Assembly (NCBI GenBank): GCA_002353885.1
Contig: DEKO01000096.1
Span: 792-11,697 of the forward strand
Length of the DNA: 10,906 bases
Direction: 5' to 3'
Source of the DNA: Porphyromonadaceae bacterium UBA2720
GTDB taxonomy: Bacteria > Bacteroidota > Bacteroidia > Bacteroidales > Muribaculaceae
Shown: positions 5,736 to 10,906 of the stretch, one piece after another
Numbering within the stretch: position 1 is the first letter of the stretch
How the letters are laid out: each line of letters starts with the position of its first letter
Notes under the pieces: model-generated
The model's database searches: none
The model's input: only the letters and a program-made list of their open reading frames with translations
Told to the model about the DNA's origin: nothing
Translations under genes and position numbers: made by a program

Positions 5736-5815
5736 GACATAAGAACATAAGAACAAAAACTTGTCTCTTGTTTCTCGCTTCTTGTTTCTTTTTTAAGACA
5801 TAAGAACATAAGGAC
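5736..5815 (-). repeat. ACATAAGA octamer leader repeats
   Basis: GACATAAGAACATAAGAAC at 5736-5754 and GACATAAGAACATAAGGAC at 5797-5815 each contain two copies of an 8-bp unit. Both lie just upstream of the gene that starts at 5707. A third copy, GACATAAGAACATAAGGTC at 7940-7958, lies just upstream of the gene that starts at 7917. On the transcribed strand they read CTTATGTTCTTATGTC. Confidence 0.55.
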
Positions 5816-5880
5816 AAAAGCCTCAGTTCAGTTTTATTCAAGTTTCTGAAGTAGAATTAAAGTGTTGCCAGCACGTGAAA

Positions 5881-6004
5881 TGCGTCGGTGACGCTTGTTG
5901 CCTCGAAGAGGCTATTTGTTCGTAAGACCATGCAAGCACATCGAAGATGTGCGCAGCTTGGTCACTAAGGCGTAAGTAAAAAGTGCCTCGTAGAGGAACT
6001 TTTT
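5881..6004 (+). repeat. Composite GAA-triloop hairpin element, copy 2
   Basis: The hairpins on the plus strand, in order, are GCGTC-GGT-GACGC (5882-5894), GCCTC-GAA-GAGGC (5900-5912) and GCACATC-GAA-GATGTGC (5936-5952). The third is enclosed by GACCA 5926-5930 and TGGTC 5959-5963. The last is a 12-bp stem with one G/A mismatch, 5978-5989/5993-6004, around GTA. The frame GACCATGCAAG ... CGCAGCTTGGTCAC and the final CCTC-GNA-GAGGAACTTT match 1164-1240. The last stem carries A and T runs at its feet and could also work as a terminator in either direction. Confidence 0.65.
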
Positions 6005-6052
6005 CGCTAACTAACAACATGTTAACTACTTAAGGAACATAATTTATTTATA

Positions 6053-6078
6053 GGGGTGCAGGTGCAAGCCTACACCCC
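6053..6078 (-). terminator. Palindrome 3' of the 597-aa fimbrillin-like gene, possible terminator
   Basis: GGGGTGCAGG (6053-6062) and CCTACACCCC (6069-6078) form a 10-bp stem with a 6-nt loop. The one irregular pair is U·G on the minus strand and C/A on the plus strand, which favours a leftward transcript. It lies 45 bp past the stop at 6124. No U-run follows, so termination is a guess. A near-identical palindrome follows the paralogous gene at 8001-8032. Confidence 0.45.
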
Positions 6079-6123
6079 ATGTGTTTAAAATCCAAATGAT
6101 TAAAATCCTAGGACATCACATTT

Positions 6124-7917
6124 TTACTCCTGCAAAGTCCAAGAATTTCCATTTGCATTGCCGTCAAGGTTCTTCCAAGTTTGATTGCCTATAATAGCAA
6201 TGCAATCCTTGTAGTTACTATCCTTGTCAGTTGCTAAGAGGTTAGAGTCAAGTGACGACCCATTAGTCCATGTGCAATTTGTGAAAGTTGTAGTGCAAGC
6301 ATTTCTCGGACCATACAAATAATGTTGTTGAGGATTACTTTCATTTTCACCTTTCCATTCAAATTTACATCCAGTCATTTGTGTATTCACGTATGGGCAG
6401 AGATAGCCATATCCACTACGACCAATTTTGAATGTACAGTTGGTAAATGTAGGCTCTTGGACACCATTAAACGAAATCCAACCAATAATTTCAGTATCTT
6501 CCACAATGAGTTTAGCACTAGTTGTACCTGTATTGAGTGCATAATGGCCATAAGTGCTTTCACCAAGTGTGCTCTCCTTAATTGTCACGGTTCCTTTGTT
6601 GTTGAGATACACGCAACGGAAGACTCTCGGTATTGCGATTGTACAATTCTCAATCAAAACATTGCCTTCATCGCTAGTACCACCAGTCCAAAGACCATAT
6701 TCTTGACTTGCGCTTCCATTAAATGTCACATTTCTCAGAGTAAGATTACTTGATTTGACTTCAATGAACTTATCGTTATTGTTAGTATTATTAATCAATT
6801 CAACATCTTCAATAATGACATTCTCAGATGAGATTGTATTTTTCCCAGAAATATCCAATTTTGAGCCATTACCATGAATAGTAACACCTTCAGCAATCTG
6901 ACTCAAATCAAGAGGTACATTGGTGCCAATACCCAGATAAACCTCGGCATTGGGAACTGCAATAGCTGCAGCAATCTTATCGGGATCAGTCAGATAATTA
7001 TAGTCGGGTTGGTCGAAGCGCTCGTCGATGATGATGTTGAAGTTCACGTCCTCGGTGAAGAGGTTGCCAACGATGTTGGTGCGGTGGTTCTTCTCGACAG
7101 GAACGTTCGAGACGGTGATCTCGCGAACGGCGTTGGCCTCATCATTTTCAGTGTAGAGCTTCAGCGTGGTCTCGATGGTGGCCTTGTCGCTCTCATCATC
7201 GCCAGGGACCAGGAAGTAGTTCATGGCCATCCAGTCATATTGAGTCCCCTCAACAGTCAGCTTGGCGGGGTCGCTAGGCAGTGCAGCCAGAGCGAACTTG
7301 GCATCGACCAAGTCGGTCTTCGAGGCGTGGCCCGACTTCAGATCGAACTTGGTGGATACTTGCTTGACCTCGACATAGCTCTTCTTGGCTACAACACCCG
7401 CTTTGGCTGCAGCAGCCGCATCGCTGGCACCGAAGTTGAGCTGAGCAAATGGACGATAGAGGGTGATGTTCTTGGTCATAGTGCCCGTGATTTCGAAATT
7501 GGGCTCGTACCAATAGAAAGCATCACGCTTCTCGTCGTTGCACTCGCTGGTGTAGTTGTTCACTGTCATCGTGGCATCATCAGTGTTGAAGGTGTAGCAC
7601 GTGGCATCGGGGGCTTGTGCCCAGAAAGCGAAGCTGTATTCCTGGCCCTTGACCAGTTGGAAGGTCACAGTGGCACGCTTGTAAGTCATTTCAACAGTTT
7701 TGTCCAGATTGAGGTGGTTGCCATCCTTGTCATAGACAGCCACGGTCAGTTTTTTTGCAGTGGTACCATCGGCGATGGCACGGCTGTCGATAGCACCGGG
7801 GAGTTCGATGGTGAACTGCACGGTGTTGTCACCCATAGCAGGCTCCATGTCGTTGGAGCACGACGCGGTGCCCAGCAGCATTGCCGCCAATGCACCCATA
7901 AATAAGAATTTCTTCAT
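6124..7917 (-). CDS. Surface lipoprotein: fimbrillin-like (DUF6562-type) domain fused to a beta-helix-like region
   Basis: This 597-aa protein starts at ATG 7917-7915. A longer reading to 7944 only adds nine polar residues before the signal peptide. MKKFLFMGALAAMLLGTASC gives a lipoprotein signal with Cys-20, and the following SND fits a Bacteroidota surface-export signal. Residues 30-305 match the DUF6562-type fimbrillin-like pattern: VQFTIELPG, DSRAIADGTTAKKL, LVKGQEYSFAFWAQ, NDEKRDAFYW, LYRPFAQLNFGASDA, HRTNIVGNLFT and VNFNIIIDE. Residues 310-590 repeat short beta rungs such as NVIIEDVELI, NLTLRNVTF, NVLIENCTI and PTFTNCTF, typical of right-handed parallel beta-helices. A surface adhesin or fimbrial tip-like protein is the best inference. 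The fimbrillin half is GC-rich (50-60% in sampled stretches) and the helix half AT-rich (25-47%), switching near the domain boundary. Confidence 0.85.
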   Translation of the reverse strand: MKKFLFMGALAAMLLGTASCSNDMEPAMGDNTVQFTIELPGAIDSRAIADGTTAKKLTVAVYDKDGNHLNLDKTVEMTYKRATVTFQLVKGQEYSFAFWAQAPDATCYTFNTDDATMTVNNYTSECNDEKRDAFYWYEPNFEITGTMTKNITLYRPFAQLNFGASDAAAAAKAGVVAKKSYVEVKQVSTKFDLKSGHASKTDLVDAKFALAALPSDPAKLTVEGTQYDWMAMNYFLVPGDDESDKATIETTLKLYTENDEANAVREITVSNVPVEKNHRTNIVGNLFTEDVNFNIIIDERFDQPDYNYLTDPDKIAAAIAVPNAEVYLGIGTNVPLDLSQIAEGVTIHGNGSKLDISGKNTISSENVIIEDVELINNTNNNDKFIEVKSSNLTLRNVTFNGSASQEYGLWTGGTSDEGNVLIENCTIAIPRVFRCVYLNNKGTVTIKESTLGESTYGHYALNTGTTSAKLIVEDTEIIGWISFNGVQEPTFTNCTFKIGRSGYGYLCPYVNTQMTGCKFEWKGENESNPQQHYLYGPRNACTTTFTNCTWTNGSSLDSNLLATDKDSNYKDCIAIIGNQTWKNLDGNANGNSWTLQE

Positions 7918-7939
7918 GTTGTTGATTTTTTGGTTTTTA

Positions 7940-7958
7940 GACATAAGAACATAAGGTC
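7940..7958 (-). repeat. ACATAAGA octamer leader repeat
   Basis: This is the third copy of the leader repeat also present at 5736-5754 and 5797-5815, here 23 bp before the start codon at 7917. The flanking AAGCCT is shared with the 5797 copy as well. Confidence 0.5.
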
Positions 7959-8000
7959 ATAAGCCTTAATTCACTCTTATTTGGTTTTACTAATTTTTTT

Positions 8001-8032
8001 GTTTGGGTGCAGGTGCAAACCTGCACCCAAAC
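8001..8032. repeat. Perfect 13-bp palindrome 3' of the 800-aa fimbrillin-like gene
   Basis: GTTTGGGTGCAGG at 8001-8013 pairs without error with CCTGCACCCAAAC at 8020-8032 around TGCAAA. It lies 20 bp past the stop at 8053. On the minus strand it is followed by an A-run rather than a U-run, so it is not a canonical terminator for the gene. On the plus strand the T-run comes before it. The core GGGTGCAGGTGCAA is shared with the palindrome at 6053-6078. Confidence 0.6.
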
Positions 8033-8052
8033 ACTTGATTCTTTAAATAGAT

Positions 8053-10455
8053 TTAATTAACCGAATAGACGGTTTCACCATCGACCACAACTGTAGCCTT
8101 GCTGCCAGCATCGCAGTTCCAGAGAGTATTACCAGATGTTTTTCCTTGGGCATGACCATTAACTGTAACATTTGTCACGTTTACAGCAAAGGGACACAAA
8201 GTTCCATCAATCTCAATGGCCGCCTTGCTAACTTCAAGCGAAGTCACATTGAAGGTAGAATTGCTTATGTTAAACGTGTGAACTGCAGTGTCACCTTCTT
8301 TGTACACTTTAACAGCTTTACCAACTGTATTGAACACACAATTCTTAACATTAGTGACCATTGCCCCATATGTCCAGAAGCAATAATCTTGTGCTGTCTG
8401 GTTGAATGTGCAGCCTTCAAAGTTTGCGGTGGTTCCGTAGATGGTCAAGTGTCCACCCTCGAAAATGATGTTCTTGTAGGTTTCTGAATTGGAGTGCTGG
8501 AATCCTTTATAATTTACGCTGCCAACACGCAATGTCAAGTTCTCGAAATAGACATCCGCACCATTGCAACCATAAGCCTTATTGATATACTCAACAATCG
8601 ATTTCTCCTTGTCAGAGCCCACAATCTTCACGGATTTGGTTAATGACGAGAAATTATATGTACCAGGAGCCAATGTGATAGTAGCACCAGCCTCAGCAGC
8701 GGCAATAGCGGCATCGAGGGTGCTGTATTCAGTACCACCAACACTAGCAACATTGTACTTCACAACTGTGTTATTCTCGTCAGTGAAAATGAAAGATGTG
8801 ATATTAGTGTCTGTCTCGTACTTATAATTACTTTGCTTGCCGGCTTGAGTGTTCTCAAACAAGCTATTCTTTATCGAAATGATAGTGCTTGCGTCTACAG
8901 TGCCAATTGCAATACCGGGTTTTATGGTGATGTCATGGAAAGTACAAGCATCAAAATAGACTGCAGTTACATCACCACCATATGCTTCATGAATCTTGGT
9001 ACCGCGGAAACCAGTGAAATCACAATTTGTGAACTTCGTTGTACCACCGCAAATAAAAACTGCATATTCATCACTTTGTGTATCGCGTTTGGCATTGCCA
9101 TCAGCAATAAACTTGCAATTCGTGAAATTCTGAACTGATTCATTACCTTCTGGCTGGATGGCATCAGCAAATGTTACATTCTCGCAGTCGATATTGCCCT
9201 TCCACTCAAGGTAGGCAAACTCCCATGCATTGTTGCCATTTTCGGCATTATAACGAGTATCATCATAAACTGTAAGGTTCTTGAATGTCAACTTGCCAGG
9301 TCCACTTTGGACACCACGTACACCATTGCCATATGCGCGGAAGGCACAGCCTTCGCCTGAACCCTCAAAGACAATTTCCTTGGTCGTTGTGTTGTCGTTG
9401 GCTATCAATGTGCGGTCATCACTATATATGCACTCCCAACGAGCCTCAACACCATTGGCAATTCTGATGATAGCCTTCTGGGGCTTGTCGGTATTAATTT
9501 GAGTAATGATTTCCTGCAAAGCATTATCACTTGTTGTTGTCAACTCGTAGTAAGTTGCATTCATGTCAATCTCATAGTCATCGTTATAGTAGATAGGATC
9601 GATGAAGATGTTGAAGTTACCGCCGACAGTGAAGAGGTCACCAATGATGTTTGTACGGTAGTTGCGCTGCACAGGGCAGTTGGCTACAGTCACCTCATTG
9701 ACATCCTGGGTCCCATCGTTAACAGTCATTTTAACCTCATTCTTCAATTCCTTGTCCTCAGCTGCCAGGATATAGTTCATGGCAACATACTTATACTCAG
9801 GATAACCCTTCAGCTCTTCGTTGGGAATAGTTGCTAAAGCAAACGTAACATCCTGCGAACCGGTAACTGAACGATCAAGTGTGTTAAGTGTCGTTGGAAC
9901 GCCAGTTACAGTCACTTTGCTCTTATAGGCATCAATATTGTTGACACCTGCAGCATCGCTTGCTGCAAAGTTGATCTGAGCAAAAGGACGATGGAGAATC
10001 ACATCCTCAGTGAATGCAGCTTTCACATTATAGTCTTTCAACACTTCGTAGAACGCATCGCGAGACTCGTCATTACAGTTTGCATTATTATAATTCACAG
10101 TGATGGCACTCATGTCGCTCTTGTCATAAGCAGTGCACTCGGGATTCTGTGCCCAGAACACAAAGCTATAGGTATGTCCCTTAACCAGCTTAGTTGTAAC
10201 AGTGGCCTTTTTGTCGACAACTGCAACTGTTTGTTGCAGTGCTTTAATCTCAGTGCCGTTCTCAAACACAGCGAAGGTCAGTTCAGTAGCGCGCGTACCA
10301 TCGCTGATGGCACGGCTCTCAATTTTTTCACCCAGGTTGGCAGTGAATTGAACATTCACCTCCTGTCCGTTAGATACATCATCGAATGCGTCAGAGCAAG
10401 ATGTTACACCCAGTAACATTGTTGCTGCAGCACCCATAAATAAGAATCTCTTCAT
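8053..10455 (-). CDS. Large surface lipoprotein: fimbrillin-like (DUF6562-type) domain with two beta-helix-like regions
   Basis: This 800-aa paralogue of the gene at 6124-7917 starts at ATG 10455-10453. MKRFLFMGAAATMLLGVTSC has its lipobox Cys at residue 20, followed by SDAFDD, an acidic stretch consistent with surface export. Residues 30-297 carry the same fimbrillin-like landmarks: VQFTANLGE, ESRAISDGTRATEL, LVKGHTYSFVFWAQNP, NDESRDAFYE, LHRPFAQINFAASDAAG, YRTNIIGDLFT and NFNIFIDP. A first beta-helix-like region spans about 300-560 (KLTFKNLTVYD, KFTNCDFTGF, AVYFDACTFHD). A second begins near 565 with GGTEYSTLDAAIAAAEAGA and ITLAPGTY, and runs to 790 (VYFENLTLRV, ANFEGCTFNQ, NVKNCVFN). It ends VDGETVYSVN. 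I infer an adhesin or fimbria-associated surface protein. The gap to the downstream paralogue is 135 bp, so co-transcription is plausible. Confidence 0.85.
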   Translation of the reverse strand: MKRFLFMGAAATMLLGVTSCSDAFDDVSNGQEVNVQFTANLGEKIESRAISDGTRATELTFAVFENGTEIKALQQTVAVVDKKATVTTKLVKGHTYSFVFWAQNPECTAYDKSDMSAITVNYNNANCNDESRDAFYEVLKDYNVKAAFTEDVILHRPFAQINFAASDAAGVNNIDAYKSKVTVTGVPTTLNTLDRSVTGSQDVTFALATIPNEELKGYPEYKYVAMNYILAAEDKELKNEVKMTVNDGTQDVNEVTVANCPVQRNYRTNIIGDLFTVGGNFNIFIDPIYYNDDYEIDMNATYYELTTTSDNALQEIITQINTDKPQKAIIRIANGVEARWECIYSDDRTLIANDNTTTKEIVFEGSGEGCAFRAYGNGVRGVQSGPGKLTFKNLTVYDDTRYNAENGNNAWEFAYLEWKGNIDCENVTFADAIQPEGNESVQNFTNCKFIADGNAKRDTQSDEYAVFICGGTTKFTNCDFTGFRGTKIHEAYGGDVTAVYFDACTFHDITIKPGIAIGTVDASTIISIKNSLFENTQAGKQSNYKYETDTNITSFIFTDENNTVVKYNVASVGGTEYSTLDAAIAAAEAGATITLAPGTYNFSSLTKSVKIVGSDKEKSIVEYINKAYGCNGADVYFENLTLRVGSVNYKGFQHSNSETYKNIIFEGGHLTIYGTTANFEGCTFNQTAQDYCFWTYGAMVTNVKNCVFNTVGKAVKVYKEGDTAVHTFNISNSTFNVTSLEVSKAAIEIDGTLCPFAVNVTNVTVNGHAQGKTSGNTLWNCDAGSKATVVVDGETVYSVN

Positions 10456-10517
10456 AAATCGTTTTGTTTTAAAAAGGGTTATTAATTATTTTACTTATTT
10501 AATTCGTCATTGTTTTC

Positions 10518-10690
10518 AACACAGAACTCACAGAATCCACAGAAATTTTCAGTGTCATTCTCACCAGCCTGGCAGCAAAATCTCACACAGATCTAGTAGA
10601 TTGAGCGGATAATAATCAGTCCACAGATTACACAGATTTATCAGATTATGATATTGAGATTCTGTGCGTTCAGTGTATTCTGTGTTTATT
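10518..10690. repeat. ACACAGA-family repeat cluster, partly inverted
   Basis: ACACAGAACTCACAGAATCC begins the cluster. AATCTCACACAGATCTAGTA, GATTGAGCGG at about 10578-10607 is the inverted form of the CTGCTCAATCTGCTAGATCT module found at 1915-1947 and 4465-4497. TTCTGTGCGTTCAGTGTATT near 10661-10680 supplies a right arm. The cluster sits immediately upstream of the 800-aa gene. Confidence 0.6.
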
Positions 10691-10695
10691 CTCCT

Positions 10696-10735
10696 CAGCC
10701 ACTCTGTAGTTCCCCCTTTAGGGGGTTAGGGGGAC
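10696..10735 (-). repeat. C/G-run hairpin repeat, inverted partner of 715-747
   Basis: CAGCCACTCTG at 10697-10707 is the reverse complement of CAGAGTGGCTG at 737-747. It is followed by the hairpin CCCCC-TTTA-GGGGG (10712-10725) and further G-runs. It looks like a short mobile intergenic repeat. Confidence 0.5.
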
Positions 10736-10744
10736 AACGGGGGA

Positions 10745-10782
10745 CAAAACGAAACCTGGCCGCACTTCACAGTGCAGCCAGG
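10745..10782 (-). terminator. Intrinsic terminator for a minus-strand gene beyond the right edge
   Basis: On the minus strand CCTGGCTGCACT, loop GTGA, AGTGCGGCCAGG form a 12-bp stem with one U·G pair, directly followed by TTTCGTTTTG. The U-rich tail exists only in the leftward direction. It fits the end of a transcript entering from the right and implies a minus-strand gene ending shortly beyond 10782, most likely outside the window. Confidence 0.7.
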
Positions 10783-10830
10783 CTTGCAGATGATTAAAAA
10801 ACTATTACTAATACGTCAATCTTTGGCTAT

Positions 10831-10894
10831 TAGCTTAATGCTTATAGCTTAAAGCTTAAAGCCAGGGAGGCGGTCAATTATGCATTGTGCATTG
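10831..10894. repeat. Seven-bp tandem repeats
   Basis: Four consecutive heptamers TAGCTTA, ATGCTTA, TAGCTTA and AAGCTTA fill 10831-10858. Two copies of TGCATTG fill 10881-10894. The unit length is the same as in the tandem repeats at 4374-4394 and 4416-4436, although the unit sequences differ. Confidence 0.6.
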
Positions 10895-10906
10895 TGATTA
10901 CCTTTT

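Larger units (their letters stand above)
5708..6123. other. Intergenic region with leader repeats and structured elements
   Basis: This 416-bp gap separates the DQSNW gene from the first fimbrillin-like gene. It holds two octamer-repeat leaders (5736-5754, 5797-5815), the second composite hairpin element (5881-6004) and a palindrome (6053-6078). A 60-codon open frame across 5838-6020 is built only from the hairpin element and has no support as a gene. Confidence 0.7.
10456..10906. other. Intergenic region with repeats and a leftward terminator
   Basis: I see no gene in these 451 bp. The region contains the AT-rich leader of the 800-aa gene (about 10456-10515), an ACACAGA repeat cluster (10518-10690), a C/G-run repeat (10696-10735), a terminator (10745-10782) and heptamer tandem repeats (10831-10894). 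Short frames at the right edge close within a few codons. I could not locate a confident TTTG/TAnnTTTG promoter. Confidence 0.65.

Noticed and set aside
5705..5809. Longer start for the 400-aa secreted protein
   Set aside because: The extra 34 residues are polar, come from the octamer-repeat leader and would bury the signal peptide.
5838..6020. Minus-strand open frame of 60 codons
   Set aside because: It is composed of the composite hairpin element and resembles repeat-derived frames in the 606-1954 block.
6874..7905. Plus-strand open frame of 343 codons
   Set aside because: It is antisense to the GC-rich fimbrillin-like half, whose family motifs are clear on the minus strand.
10860..10906. 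3' end of a coding region entering from the right edge
   Set aside because: Two minus-strand frames stop within about ten codons and the third within nineteen, and the sequence consists of heptamer repeats, so no coding tail can be supported.

Overview
The window looks like a chromosomal accessory region of a Bacteroidota bacterium, most likely order Bacteroidales (Prevotella- or Muribaculaceae-like). Four things point there. There are paralogous lipoproteins with a fimbrillin-like domain of the DUF6562 type and an S-D/N-rich stretch after the lipobox cysteine. There are secreted proteins with a type IX (Por) secretion-like C-terminal sorting tail. A SurA-type chaperone of the Bacteroidales form is present. 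The start codons have A-rich leaders without a Shine-Dalgarno sequence. Every gene I can support lies on the minus strand.

Layout, from low to high coordinates: 1-605 is the 5' part of a SurA-like periplasmic peptidyl-prolyl isomerase. 606-1954 is a 1.35-kb gene-free block of repeats: an ACACAGA/TCTGTGT-rich element in several copies, plus a composite element made of small GAA-loop hairpins. 1955-4000 is a 681-aa secreted protein with a propeller-like N-terminal half, a shared domain and a sorting tail. 4142-4297 is a tiny 51-aa single-pass membrane protein. 4505-5707 is a 400-aa secreted protein made of the same shared domain and tail. 5708-6123 holds a second copy of the GAA-loop composite element. 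6124-7917 and 8053-10455 are two paralogous surface lipoproteins, each a fimbrillin-like domain fused to a right-handed beta-helix-like region. 10456-10906 holds more repeats and a terminator for an unseen minus-strand gene further right.

The four large genes all encode envelope-exported proteins: two predicted surface lipoproteins and two predicted T9SS-type substrates. The SurA-like chaperone would assist outer-membrane protein biogenesis generally. The neighbourhood is therefore best read as a cell-surface adhesin or structural locus, without a demonstrated shared pathway. I saw no toxin, nuclease, polymerase, integrase or transposase gene, so no defence or mobile system can be claimed. 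The most unusual material is non-coding. It comprises covarying GNA-triloop hairpins shared by two distant loci, a long imperfect hairpin repeat next to the 3' ends of two paralogous genes, a near-identical palindrome behind both fimbrillin-like genes, and several 7-bp tandem repeats. Two of the genes also show base-composition breaks close to their domain boundaries, suggesting modular assembly.
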